Assembly: GCA_964523675.1 (NCBI GenBank)
Contig: CAZFZT010000004.1
Location: 1-64,000, forward strand
Direction: 5' to 3'
Length of the DNA: 64,000 nt
Source: CAZFZT01 sp964523675
Lineage (GTDB): Bacteria > Planctomycetota > Phycisphaerae > Phycisphaerales > SM1A02
The notes below the pieces were generated by a model. It was given only the letters and a program-made list of their open reading frames with translations, was not told the DNA's origin and searched no databases. Below, piece by piece: positions 18,179-27,125 of this stretch. Made by a program: the position numbers and the translations under genes. Positions within the stretch are counted from its first letter, which is position 1. Each line of letters opens with the position of its first letter.

Positions 18179-19114
18179 ATGCCCTTACTCGGTCACGCGG
18201 TGAAATCTCGGCTGCCCTGGCTCCTCCGCCGCGTCTTCGAGACGGGGCAGCGGTTTGGCGCAAACATCCTGCCGAACCATTTCTACTCTGACATCCCCGA
18301 CTTTCGTCACCTGCGCGCAACCACCTATTGGCGCAAGCCGTACTCGATGCACAACGTCAACGGCTCGGAGACCGAGGCGCAACTTGAATTCGCCCGACGT
18401 ATCACAGGGCCATACACCGACCTCCTTCGCGACCATGGCGTTTACAACGAAGCGTGCCGTGAGAACGGCGAGCGGGGCTACGGCCCGATCGAAGGCGCGT
18501 TTCTGTATTGCTACATCCGCGCGGAGAAGCCGCAGCGCATCACGCAGATCGGCTGCGGCGTCTCAACTTCTCTCATCCTGCGCGCCGCCCGCGATGAGGG
18601 CTACTCGCCGCAAGTCACCTGCGTCGAGCCGTACCCCACTGCGATGCTGCGAAAGAAGGCGGAGGCCGGCGACATCACGCTCATCCCGAAAATGATGCAG
18701 GATGTGCCGCGCGACGAGTTGGCTGAACTTGGCGAACGCGGCTTGCTGTTCATCGACTCCAGTCACTCGCTTCGTGTCGGCAGTGAAGTCGTGCAGATCA
18801 TCTGCGAGGTTCTGCCTCGCCTCCAGGCAGGCACGCGCGTGCATTTTCACGATATTCCTTTCCCCTATGATTACACGCCCGGGCTTTTCGGCAATCAGGT
18901 CTTCTTCTTTCGTGAACCGGCGCTGCTCTACGCCTATCTCGTTGACAACCCCCGGTTCAGCATTGAAGCATCATTGGCGATGCTTCACTACGAGCAGGAG
19001 AAGCAAATGTGCGAACTGCTTCCGGCGTATCGACCGGTTCCCACCAGCGACGGCCTCGCCACGGGTGAGGGACACTTTCCCTCGTCCATCTTTCTGCGCG
19101 TCACTTCATCATGA
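18179..19114 (+). CDS. class I SAM-dependent methyltransferase
   Basis: A 311-residue protein. A Rossmann methyltransferase core starts at ITQIGCGVSTSLILRAA (about 121-137), with the acidic adenosine-contact region VTCVEPYP. LLFIDSSHSLRVGSEVVQIICEVLPRLQAG and VHFHDIPFPYDY are typical of Methyltransf_24-like enzymes from sugar or surface-polymer clusters. It overlaps the next gene by ATGA at 19111. A role in decorating a glycan or lipid precursor is inferred from context. The acceptor is unknown. Confidence 0.75.
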   Translation: MPLLGHAVKSRLPWLLRRVFETGQRFGANILPNHFYSDIPDFRHLRATTYWRKPYSMHNVNGSETEAQLEFARRITGPYTDLLRDHGVYNEACRENGERGYGPIEGAFLYCYIRAEKPQRITQIGCGVSTSLILRAARDEGYSPQVTCVEPYPTAMLRKKAEAGDITLIPKMMQDVPRDELAELGERGLLFIDSSHSLRVGSEVVQIICEVLPRLQAGTRVHFHDIPFPYDYTPGLFGNQVFFFREPALLYAYLVDNPRFSIEASLAMLHYEQEKQMCELLPAYRPVPTSDGLATGEGHFPSSIFLRVTSS

Positions 19115-20394
19115 GTTCATCCGATCGGACACTGCTCGTCATCAGCCAGGTGTACGTTCCCGATCCGGCGAGCGTCGGACAGCACATGGCCGATGCTGCT
19201 GCGGAGATGGCGAAACGCGGCTGGCGCGTCAAGGTCATCGCCGCCAATCGCGGCTATGACGACCCTTCAATCAAGTACAAGACGCGCGAGGTGATTGATG
19301 ACGTCGAGGTCCGCCGGGTGCCCTTGTCATCATTTGGAAAGAGTTCAATACTCATGCGCCTCGTCGCCGGCACGATCTTCATGGCGCAGTGCATTGTGCA
19401 TGGGCTCCTCACGCGCCGCGTGTCATGCATCCTGGTAAGCACGTCACCTCCAATGTGCTCGGTCGCCGCCATCGTGCTCGGCTTCTTCAAGCGGGCTCCT
19501 ATTAAGTATTGGGTCATGGACCTCAACCCGGATCAGATGATCGAACTCGGCCGCATCAGCGAACGGTCATTCGCTGCGCGGGCATTCAACTGGCTCAATC
19601 GGCGGATACTGGGCGCGGCTGACGATGTCGTCGCGCTCGATCGCTTCATGGCCGATCGCCTCAACCGCAAGCGCGATGTCTCGCACAAGATGTCGATCAT
19701 GCCGCCTTGGCCGCACGAAGATCATCTTGAAGTCGTGCGCCACGAGGAGAACCCCTTCCGCAAAGAATACGGCCTTGAGGGCAAATTCGTCATCATGTAC
19801 AGCGGCAACCACGGCTTTTCAACGCCCGTGACCACTGTCCTCCAAGCCGCGCTGCGAATGCAGGATCGCGATGATCTTGTGTTCCTGTTCATTGGCGGCG
19901 GTGTCGGCAAGAAGGAAGTTGATGAAACGATCGCCCGTGAAAAGCCGCGCAATGTTCGATCGCTCCCCTATCAGCCGCTCTCCACGTTGCGTTTTTCACT
20001 CTCCGCAGCGGATGTGCATCTTGTGTCAGTCGGCAACGATGTGGTCGGCGTCGTGCATCCATGCAAGGTGTATGGGGCGATGGCGGTGGCCCGACCGATT
20101 CTGCTGCTCGGCCCCGATCCGTGCCATGTTTCCGACATCATTCGCGAAAACAACATCGGGTGGCACATCGTTCACAGCGATGTCGAAGGTGCAGTGAAGA
20201 CGATCGACTGCATCCGCTGTACACCGCCGGAGCAACTCGCAGAGATGGGCGGTCGCGCCCGCCGCCTTACCAACGAGCGATTCAGCAAACGCGAGCTACT
20301 CAGCCGATTCTGCGATGTTCTGGAGGGCAAATCCGTCGTTCAGTCCATCCACGCGCCGGAGATGAGCGCCAAAGCACTGGCCGAGACCCGATAG
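19111..20394 (+). CDS. glycosyltransferase family 4 protein (WcaI/WbuB-like)
   Basis: A 427-residue GT-B enzyme. The N-terminal domain opens LLVISQVYVPDPASVGQHMADAAAEMAKRGWRVKVIAANRG, with helices near 80-135. MYSGNHGFSTPVTTVLQAA marks the start of the nucleotide-sugar domain, and the C-terminal domain has VVHPCKVYGAMAVARPILLLG with a shifted E/EX7E-like region. These are features of WcaI/GT4 transferases that build exopolysaccharide repeat units. It starts in an ATGA overlap with the methyltransferase gene, so the two are one operon. Confidence 0.85.
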   Translation: MSSSDRTLLVISQVYVPDPASVGQHMADAAAEMAKRGWRVKVIAANRGYDDPSIKYKTREVIDDVEVRRVPLSSFGKSSILMRLVAGTIFMAQCIVHGLLTRRVSCILVSTSPPMCSVAAIVLGFFKRAPIKYWVMDLNPDQMIELGRISERSFAARAFNWLNRRILGAADDVVALDRFMADRLNRKRDVSHKMSIMPPWPHEDHLEVVRHEENPFRKEYGLEGKFVIMYSGNHGFSTPVTTVLQAALRMQDRDDLVFLFIGGGVGKKEVDETIAREKPRNVRSLPYQPLSTLRFSLSAADVHLVSVGNDVVGVVHPCKVYGAMAVARPILLLGPDPCHVSDIIRENNIGWHIVHSDVEGAVKTIDCIRCTPPEQLAEMGGRARRLTNERFSKRELLSRFCDVLEGKSVVQSIHAPEMSAKALAETR

Positions 20395-20405
20395 CAGACA
20401 CTGCC

Positions 20406-21203
20406 ATGCCTTCGCTCACGAAATACGTCTTCATTCAGAACGATCCGTTCCTTCTGCCGAAGGTACTCGACAAATACCTGCGCGAGTTTGCCGATTCCAC
20501 CGCAGGGATCAACATTCAATCCGTGGCCCAGGGCAAACGAACGGTGATCCAAACCGCGCTGGATCTCTACAACCTGTACGGCTTCCGCTACTTCCAATGG
20601 AAACTGCGACGATACCTCATCCGCAAACTCCAGGCGAAACTCTTTAACGACCTGCTCGGCAGCACGAAGACATGCTACTCCGTCAAGGCCGTGGCAAAGA
20701 AGTACGGGGTTCCGGTGACCGAAGCAGTCGATGTCAACAGCGAACAGTTTCTCGCGCACCTGCGAGAGAAGGGCGTGCAGTTCATCGTTTCGATCTCTGG
20801 AACACAACTCTATAAGAAGCAACTGCGCGAGCAGATGAGCCACGGCATCGTCAACTGCCACGGCGCGCTCCTGCCGAAGTATCGCGGTCTCATGCCCTCC
20901 TTCTGGACGCTTGCCAATGGCGAAACCACTGGCGGCGTCAGTGTCCACTTCGTCGATGCGAAACTCGATAACGGCCCCATCGTCGTGCAGCGCACCTACC
21001 GCATTCATCCGCACGACACGCTCGAGGACATCATGGCGAGGTCGAAAGACCTTGCGGCCGAGGCGATCATTGAATGTGTTCGTCTCATCGAACGCGGCGA
21101 GCCGATTCTGATCGCCAACGACGCCTCACAGGCGACGCATTTCTCGATGCCGACTCGTGAGGATGTCAAGCGGTTCTACGCCAACGGACATAGGTTCTAC
21201 TGA
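20406..21203 (+). CDS. methionyl-tRNA formyltransferase-like N-formyltransferase
   Basis: A 265-residue protein from the ATG at 20406. The formyltransferase core shows VQFIVSISGTQLYKKQL, then NCHGALLPKYRGLMPSFWTL with the catalytic Asn and His, and KLDNGPIV with the catalytic Asp. It lacks the C-terminal tRNA-binding OB domain of Fmt. Sitting among glycan genes, it more likely uses 10-formyl-THF to formylate an amino-sugar nucleotide, as in O-antigen or ArnA-type enzymes. The exact acceptor is unknown. It lies 11 bases after the GT4 gene and overlaps the deacetylase gene by 1 base. Confidence 0.82.
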   Translation: MPSLTKYVFIQNDPFLLPKVLDKYLREFADSTAGINIQSVAQGKRTVIQTALDLYNLYGFRYFQWKLRRYLIRKLQAKLFNDLLGSTKTCYSVKAVAKKYGVPVTEAVDVNSEQFLAHLREKGVQFIVSISGTQLYKKQLREQMSHGIVNCHGALLPKYRGLMPSFWTLANGETTGGVSVHFVDAKLDNGPIVVQRTYRIHPHDTLEDIMARSKDLAAEAIIECVRLIERGEPILIANDASQATHFSMPTREDVKRFYANGHRFY

Positions 21204-22057
21204 TGAACAGTTCAAACGGCGCCATGGTGAATGCACTGTCCTTCGATATCGAGGACTGGTTTCACATGGTGGAGATTGATGCCGTCGCCGATCCAAAGCA
21301 GTGGCCGACACTGCCCTCAATCGTTGAGCGATACACCGAGTGGATCATTCAGACGGTAACTGAGGCCAAGGTGCGGGCGACCTTTTTCGTGCTTGGTTGG
21401 ATTGCTGAGCGCTATCCACACCTGGTGAAGGCGATGGCTGACGCCGGCCACGAGGTGGGAACGCACTCCTACTGGCATCGCAAGGTCTATGAACTCTCGC
21501 CGCAGGAGTTTCGCGATGACATGAAGCGGTCCATCGATGTCATTGAACAGGCATCCGGCGTGAAAGTGCTCGGCTTCCGCGCACCGTCATTCTCGATCAC
21601 ACCCGGCAGCGAATGGGCGTTCGACGTGCTGCATGAACTCGGGCTTCGGTACGACGCAAGTCTCTTTCCAGCGCCGCGCGGCCACGGCGGGTATCCCTGC
21701 GAACCCGGTCCACATGTCTTCCACGGGATGCCCGAACTACCCATGAGCGTGATGCAGCTCGGCCCGGCGCGCGTGCCGTTCTCCGGCGGCGGGTACATGC
21801 GGCTGCTTCCGGCACCGCTGATCTGTCGCGGCTTCTCACAACTGCACTCAAAGGGCCGGCCAGTCGTCGTATACCTTCATCCGCGCGATTTCGCCCCTGA
21901 TTGCCCTCGCGTTCCCATGCCGCTCAAGAGGAGATTCAAGTGTTACGTGGGGTTGAAAACGACGAAGGGCAAGTTGCGCATGCTTCTGGACCGATATGCC
22001 TTCGATACGTGCGCCGCAGTGCTGGGCGTGAATGAACGCAGTGCGTGCCCCGTCTGA
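21203..22057 (+). CDS. XrtA-type polysaccharide deacetylase (NodB domain plus DUF3473)
   Basis: A 284-residue carbohydrate esterase 4 protein. The metal and catalytic motifs are SFDIEDW (11-17), the HSYWH histidine motif and FRAPSFSITP. The C-terminal DUF3473 part contains FSGGGYMRLLP and VVVYLHPRDF. This subtype is regularly encoded in exosortase-associated exopolysaccharide loci (EpsH/XrtA). No exosortase gene is in the window, but a PEP-CTERM-like protein is at 58164. It should remove N-acetyl groups from the polymer. The last 26 bases overlap the next gene. Confidence 0.9.
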   Translation: MNSSNGAMVNALSFDIEDWFHMVEIDAVADPKQWPTLPSIVERYTEWIIQTVTEAKVRATFFVLGWIAERYPHLVKAMADAGHEVGTHSYWHRKVYELSPQEFRDDMKRSIDVIEQASGVKVLGFRAPSFSITPGSEWAFDVLHELGLRYDASLFPAPRGHGGYPCEPGPHVFHGMPELPMSVMQLGPARVPFSGGGYMRLLPAPLICRGFSQLHSKGRPVVVYLHPRDFAPDCPRVPMPLKRRFKCYVGLKTTKGKLRMLLDRYAFDTCAAVLGVNERSACPV

Positions 22058-22673
22058 CCCTCGTATGGCTGACCGCCTCCCCCATCCCGAGAACCGCAGT
22101 CCGCACAGCGCGGCCAATCGCTTCATGCGTGCGGCTTGGGGCGTCGCGTGGCTTACGCTTTTCCGGCCATCGCCTCGCATTGCGCACGGCTGGCGCAATC
22201 TGCTGCTGCGGCTCTTCGGGGCGCGCCTGCACCCAACCGCCCGCGTGTACCGAACCGCGAAGGTCTGGGGGCCATGGAATCTGGAAATGCACGAACGCGC
22301 CTGTATCGGCGATCATGTCGATGTGTATTGCGTGGATCGCATTGCGATCGGCTCGAACTCGACCGTCAGCCAATACAGCTACCTCTGCGGCGCAACGCAC
22401 GACTACGAGGATCCGGCGCATCCTCTCGTTCCGAAGCCCATTGTCATCGGCTCCGGTGTCTGGATCGCAGCGGACGTCTTTGTCGGCCCGGGAGTCACGA
22501 TCGCAGACGGAACGGTGGTCGGCGTGCGCTCGACCGTCCTCAGAGATCTGCCGGAGTGGGTTGTCGCAGCGGGAACGCCTGCACAGCCGATTCGCGCGCG
22601 TACCATGAAATCCGCCACGCCAGTCCCCCATGGACAGGAGTCCGTGGGCTTTTCGGGAGTAAGTCCTTCATGA
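22032..22673 (+). CDS. WcaF-like left-handed beta-helix acetyltransferase (first of three)
   Basis: A 213-residue protein from ATG 22032; an ATG at 22065 would shorten it by 11 residues. Hexapeptide repeats run from about residue 70 to 200. WGPWNLEMHERACIGDHVDVYCVDRIAIGSNSTVSQYSYLCGATHDYEDP and GSGVWIAADVFVGPGVTIADGTVVG are WcaF/colanic acid acetyltransferase signatures. The histidine of THDYEDP fits the catalytic site. It probably O-acetylates the operon's glycan using acetyl-CoA. It overlaps the next gene by ATGA at 22670. Confidence 0.85.
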   Translation: MNAVRAPSDPRMADRLPHPENRSPHSAANRFMRAAWGVAWLTLFRPSPRIAHGWRNLLLRLFGARLHPTARVYRTAKVWGPWNLEMHERACIGDHVDVYCVDRIAIGSNSTVSQYSYLCGATHDYEDPAHPLVPKPIVIGSGVWIAADVFVGPGVTIADGTVVGVRSTVLRDLPEWVVAAGTPAQPIRARTMKSATPVPHGQESVGFSGVSPS

Positions 22674-24196
22674 TCGACGTGATGATCATCACCCATAACG
22701 AGTCGCTCAACCTGCCGCACTGCCTGAACGCGCTGCAAGGTTGGGTCAACAAGATTTTTGTGATCGACAGCGGCTCAGACGACGGCACGCAAGACATTGC
22801 GCGCTCCCACGCAGCCGAGGTCATTGATCACGATTGGGAGGGATATGCCCGGCAAAAGAATTGGGGTCTTGACAACCTTCCGTTCGAGTCGGACTGGATT
22901 CTGCTGGTTGATGCTGATGAAGTCATCACCGACGACGTGCGTGAGCGACTCGTCGCCATCGCCGGCAAGTCGCCCGCCGACATCAAGGAAAACGGCTTCT
23001 TCATCAATCGTCTCACCTATTTCATGGGCCGGCCGATCCGGCATTGCGGCTATTTCCCGAGTTGGAACCTGCGCTTCTTCAAGCGCGGCCGTGGTCGCTA
23101 CGAAGACCGCGCGGTGCACGAGCATGTCATCATCGACAACCCGGTTGGGTACATCAAAGAACCGATGATCCATCATGACCGCCGTGGTCTTGAACATTAC
23201 ATGGCGAAGCACAATCGCTATTCGACATTAGAGGCCCGCGCACTCTATGAAGAGATAACTTCGGCGACGAAGGAGGAACGCTCCGCCAATGTCACCGCCG
23301 ATACGCGGCGGCGGCGTTGGCTCAAGCGCCATGTCACGCCCTACGCTCCGTTGCCTGGGCTCGGGCGGTTTCTTTACATGTACATTCTGCGGCTTGGCAT
23401 CCTTGATGGTCGTGCGGGGCTCGAGTTCTGCAAGTTCATCAGCATGTACGACTCGCTCGTCGTCATGAAGTTGCGCGAACTTCGTCGTCTCGAACGAGCC
23501 GCTGAAGCCGAACGATTCACAGCATCATTGCATCCCGCCCGCGGCCTCGCGAGAGCGGAGGGTTCTGAAGGGGCTGCCACCGCACAGTTGAATGGATCGG
23601 CGAAACACGACGGCGCGTCGCCGCTCAAAGCGGGATCACGAACGCAAACAAGCAGCGTCGAGCAAATGCAGCCGGAGGCCAGTCCGTGGACCTTCAAGGA
23701 GAAACTCGGCCGGGCGATCTGGATGATCGTCGGCCGCCCCATCTTCCGGATGAGCTTCCATAACTGGTACGGCTTCCGAGCTGCGATATTGCGGCTGTTC
23801 GGTGCGAAAGTCGGAAAGGGCGTTGCCATTCGTCCCACAGCGAACATTGAGGTGCCCTGGAATCTCGATATCGAAGACGACGCCACCGTCGGCGACCATG
23901 CCATCCTGTACTCCCTTGGCATGATTCACATCGGCAAGCGATCGATCATCAGCCAATACGCGCACCTGTGCGCGGGAACGCACGATTACGCCGATCGCAC
24001 CTTCAAACTGCTGCGCACGCCGGTAACGATCGGTGATGATGTCTGGGTTGGAGCCGACGCTTTCATCGGCCCCGGCGTACACATTGGCAACCTCTCGGTC
24101 GTCGGCGCGCGGTCGAGTACGTACAAAGACCTCGGCGAGCGACAGGTGTTCGTCGGCAATCCAGCCCGGCCAATCAAGGAGCGCGTGCTGCGATGA
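22670..24196 (+). CDS. fusion of a WaaE-like GT2 glycosyltransferase and a WcaF-like acetyltransferase
   Basis: A 508-residue two-domain protein. Residues 1 to about 285 are a GT2 enzyme: IITHNESLNLPHCLNAL, VIDSGSDDGTQDIA, metal-binding VDADE, then RAVHEHVII and RLGILDGRAG as in lipooligosaccharide core glucosyltransferases. A Gly/Ala/Ser/Gln-rich linker spans about 286-330. The remainder is a hexapeptide-repeat acetyltransferase (VPWNLDIEDDATVGDHAIL, SQYAHLCAGTHDYADR, GDDVWVGADAFIGPGVHIG) like its neighbours. The frame is continuous with no frameshift evident. One polypeptide may add a sugar and then acetylate it. It starts in an ATGA overlap and ends in one. Confidence 0.87.
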   Translation: MIDVMIITHNESLNLPHCLNALQGWVNKIFVIDSGSDDGTQDIARSHAAEVIDHDWEGYARQKNWGLDNLPFESDWILLVDADEVITDDVRERLVAIAGKSPADIKENGFFINRLTYFMGRPIRHCGYFPSWNLRFFKRGRGRYEDRAVHEHVIIDNPVGYIKEPMIHHDRRGLEHYMAKHNRYSTLEARALYEEITSATKEERSANVTADTRRRRWLKRHVTPYAPLPGLGRFLYMYILRLGILDGRAGLEFCKFISMYDSLVVMKLRELRRLERAAEAERFTASLHPARGLARAEGSEGAATAQLNGSAKHDGASPLKAGSRTQTSSVEQMQPEASPWTFKEKLGRAIWMIVGRPIFRMSFHNWYGFRAAILRLFGAKVGKGVAIRPTANIEVPWNLDIEDDATVGDHAILYSLGMIHIGKRSIISQYAHLCAGTHDYADRTFKLLRTPVTIGDDVWVGADAFIGPGVHIGNLSVVGARSSTYKDLGERQVFVGNPARPIKERVLR

Positions 24197-24843
24197 GCGA
24201 GCAATCGGCTGCGCAATCGAAGGTGGCCAGCGCTGTGCAGACAACGCACGATGTTCACGTCTCCGCACCCAAGCAGCGTATCTTTCTTCCACAGAGTCGG
24301 CGCGAACGACTGGCGAGCGCCGGCTGGGCGATGCTGCGTCCGCTCGTGTTCCGCTTCACACCGGGCATCCTCAATCCATGGCGAATCTTTCTGTTGCGCG
24401 CGTTCGGCGCAGTCATCGGGCGGGGGTGTTTCGTTCATCAGTCGGCGAAGATCGACTTCCCATGGAATCTGACGCTCGGTGACAACTGCACCATCGAGCA
24501 TGGCGTCATCATCAACTGTATGGGTCGCATCACGCTCGGACGGCGAAGCCGCATCAGCCAGTACGCGCACCTCTGTGCCGGCACCCATACCTACGAGGAT
24601 GCAACCATGCCCATCGAGCGAATGCCGATCGTCATCGGCGATGACGTGTGGATCGCCGCTGATGCATTCGTCGGCCCCGGAGTAACGATCGGGGATGGAG
24701 CGTTGCTTGCAGCGAGGTCGAGCGCGTTCAGCAATCTGCCGCCGGGTCAGGTGTGCGTCGGCGAGCCGGCGAAACCGCGCAAAGCTCGTTTTCTCGCCGA
24801 TGCACGTGGCGGAAGCCAGGTCGAGTGCTCACACCAAGTGTAA
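24193..24843 (+). CDS. WcaF-like left-handed beta-helix acetyltransferase (third of three)
   Basis: A 216-residue protein with the same hexapeptide core as the two preceding domains: FPWNLTLGDNCTIEHGVII, SQYAHLCAGTHTYEDATM, GDDVWIAADAFVGPGVTIGDGALLAARS. The N-terminal 30 residues are an extra low-complexity stretch. It starts in the ATGA overlap at 24193. Three related acetyltransferase domains in a row imply local duplication, with each copy probably acting at a different hydroxyl. Confidence 0.85.
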   Translation: MSEQSAAQSKVASAVQTTHDVHVSAPKQRIFLPQSRRERLASAGWAMLRPLVFRFTPGILNPWRIFLLRAFGAVIGRGCFVHQSAKIDFPWNLTLGDNCTIEHGVIINCMGRITLGRRSRISQYAHLCAGTHTYEDATMPIERMPIVIGDDVWIAADAFVGPGVTIGDGALLAARSSAFSNLPPGQVCVGEPAKPRKARFLADARGGSQVECSHQV

Positions 24844-24963
24844 AGCACAGCGCGTCCATGCGCCGGGCTGATGCGGCTGGTTGCCAAGGGTGCCACTTCC
24901 GATCGCAACATGGAATATGGATCAGGCGTCACCGGTTTCCTAAACTGACCGGAAGACCTCTGC

Positions 24964-25755
24964 ATGAATCGCCGCGCCCGAAACAATCAGCCGCGTATCC
25001 TGCTCGGCATTCCCGTGTATAACGAGGAGAAGTACGTCAAGCGCGTGCTCGGCGAGGTGCGCCGCTATGTTCCCGAAGCAGGCAGCGTGCTCGTGATCGA
25101 TGACGGTTCGACGGACTGTACACCGATGCGGCTGGCGGAGCAGCCGGTGGAAGTGATTCGGCACGCTGAGAACCGCGGCTACGGCCGGTCGATGCAGGAT
25201 ATGTTTCGCTGGGCATCCTTCGACGGCTTCGACTGGCTGATCACCATGGACTGCGATGAGCAGCACGAGCCGGCTGCGATTCCCGCTTTCATCGAGCGCA
25301 TCAACGCCGGTTCGGCGGATGTCATCTCGGGGAGCCGCTACCTCCGAAACACGCCGCTTGATGACGCTCCCCCACAGGACCGCCGCGCGATCAATCGCAT
25401 CATTACCGATGAGTTGAGCGAACGGCTCGGTTTGCAACTCACCGATGCTTTCTGCGGCTTCAAGGCGTATCGAGTCCGCGCCTGTGAGCGGCTGTCGCTT
25501 GATGTGGATGGCTATGACTTCCCCATGCAGTTCTGGGTTCAGGCGGTGGCCAACAAACTGGGCATTGAAGAGCTGCCGGTACGCCTCATCTATAACGATC
25601 CGACGCGCTCCTTTGGTGGACCTCTTGATGATGCAGATTCACGGCTTGCCCACTATCGTGAGACGCTGCACCGCGAAATCGTGCGATGCGCTCATCGATT
25701 ACCCGGTTCGGCCCTGGCTGGCTTGACGAGCATGACGGCGCCCGACGGTGGTTGA
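24964..25755 (+). CDS. GT2 glycosyltransferase, polyprenyl-phosphate mannosyltransferase (DPM1)-like
   Basis: A 263-residue GT-A enzyme: GIPVYNEEKYVKRVLGEV, VIDDGSTDCTP, HAENRGYGRSMQDMF, and TMDCDEQHEPAAIP with a DxD-type metal site. VISGSRYL and DAFCGFKAYR are the typical DPM1-type motifs. There are no transmembrane helices, so it is of the soluble DPM1 or DolP-glucosyltransferase kind. It lies 120 bases after the acetyltransferase gene, still on the plus strand. It overlaps the next gene by 8 bases. Confidence 0.86.
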   Translation: MNRRARNNQPRILLGIPVYNEEKYVKRVLGEVRRYVPEAGSVLVIDDGSTDCTPMRLAEQPVEVIRHAENRGYGRSMQDMFRWASFDGFDWLITMDCDEQHEPAAIPAFIERINAGSADVISGSRYLRNTPLDDAPPQDRRAINRIITDELSERLGLQLTDAFCGFKAYRVRACERLSLDVDGYDFPMQFWVQAVANKLGIEELPVRLIYNDPTRSFGGPLDDADSRLAHYRETLHREIVRCAHRLPGSALAGLTSMTAPDGG

Positions 25756-27121
25756 TGTCAGCATCAACAACCTGTCCTGCGTCTTGCAGGCCGGCTCGCA
25801 GTTCAGTCGGCCGCTCTTGGGCTGCTCACTGCAGGAATGGCGCGAGCGAACGAGGCGCGAACTTGGCCTGCCCGTTGATCGGCCGATCATCGCGACCGGG
25901 CACCAGCCGCTGCTCTGGCATCCGGGCATTCTTGCCAAATACATGGCGCGCACTGTCGCAGCGCAGCAGTGTGGTTTTGCGCAGGCGAATCTCATTGTCG
26001 ACCAGGATGTGGGCGAATTCACAACGTTCGATGCGCCCGTCCGTGTTGCCACCGGCTCGCTCGGTGTGATACGCGTTAAATTGGCTGCAACTCAACCCGG
26101 CGTGCCAGTGGGGCTTCATCCGCCCTTTGAACCGAAGCTGCCGCCTGACGATACGCTCTTCGCGCTTGAGTCCGTCCGGAGTGGAGTGAAGAAGATCGCA
26201 GAGGCGATTCGCGCGCGATCAGATGCGCCCAACGCTGCCATGCAGGTCAGCTGCGCATTGACTGACCTGATGCGGCGGTGGGTCGAGCCGACTCCTGATG
26301 TCACAGCCAGCGCGCTTGGCCGCACAGGACTCGCCTGCGCACTGATGCAGCACATCGTCAAGGAGCCGATGCGATGCGCTGAGGCGTACAACCGGGCGGT
26401 CGCTGCAGTTCCTGACGCGGAGATACCACTGCTGGCGATACACTCTGACGACATCGAAACACCGATCTGGAAGATCGGACCTGGTCAAGTGCGCATCCGG
26501 GCAACTGTTTCTGACATCGAACGTGCCCTGAATGAAGGTGCATCATCACCCGATCGCTTCCTGCCACGCGCGCTCTTCATGACCGCGCTTGCGCGACTCG
26601 GCATGTGCGACCTGTTCATTCATGGCACCGGCGGCGAAGTGTATGACAAGGCGATGGAGATGTGGATTCGCGATTGGCTGGGCGTTGACGTCGCGCCGAT
26701 CGCCGTGGTCACCGCCGACCTGCGCTTGCCCCTGCTCAATGATGGCCCGCCGCCGAATGTTGAGCGCCTCATTCACGCAGCGAGGCATCTTTGGCATGAC
26801 CCGAAACGTGATTCAAGCGCAGCACTCAGTGCCGAGAAGCGCGCGATGCTCGAGGAGATCGAACGTCTTCCTCGCAACTCATCGGAGCGTCGCCAGGCGT
26901 ACTACAGCATGCACAAGCGATTGGAAGCAGCGCGCGAGCAACGTTTGCATGAAATCGACTCCGTCGACGAGCGCATCGCTGACGCCTCACGTCGTATGGC
27001 AGACGCGACTATTGCAGCACGACGTGACTGGGCGTTTCCGCTGTATCCCGATGCAATGATCGACGAGTTGTCGGCTGTGATTCGCGCTCATGTGCCGCTG
27101 CTCACTGCGCGGCGCGTTTGA
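25748..27121 (+). CDS. conserved protein of unknown function, distantly BshC-like
   Basis: A 457-residue cytosolic-looking protein from a GTG start. I do not recognise it with certainty. The N-terminal block IIATGHQPLLWHPGILAKYMARTVAA resembles the TGQQ region of bacillithiol synthase BshC. The later block FIHGTGGEVYDKAMEMWIRDWLG and a helical region rich in Arg/Glu (about 365-425) also fit a BshC-like layout. The DQDVGEF acidic motif follows the first block. It is translationally coupled to the GT2 gene, so a link to glycan or lipid-linked precursor metabolism is possible. It is convergent with fabH, with 4 bases between the two stops. Confidence 0.55.
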   Translation: MVDVSINNLSCVLQAGSQFSRPLLGCSLQEWRERTRRELGLPVDRPIIATGHQPLLWHPGILAKYMARTVAAQQCGFAQANLIVDQDVGEFTTFDAPVRVATGSLGVIRVKLAATQPGVPVGLHPPFEPKLPPDDTLFALESVRSGVKKIAEAIRARSDAPNAAMQVSCALTDLMRRWVEPTPDVTASALGRTGLACALMQHIVKEPMRCAEAYNRAVAAVPDAEIPLLAIHSDDIETPIWKIGPGQVRIRATVSDIERALNEGASSPDRFLPRALFMTALARLGMCDLFIHGTGGEVYDKAMEMWIRDWLGVDVAPIAVVTADLRLPLLNDGPPPNVERLIHAARHLWHDPKRDSSAALSAEKRAMLEEIERLPRNSSERRQAYYSMHKRLEAAREQRLHEIDSVDERIADASRRMADATIAARRDWAFPLYPDAMIDELSAVIRAHVPLLTARRV

Positions 27122-27125
27122 GGGA

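Noticed and set aside
20061..20405. 115-codon upstream extension of the formyltransferase frame
   Set aside because: It is antiparallel in character to the GT4 coding frame it overlaps, and the conserved domain starts at ATG 20406.
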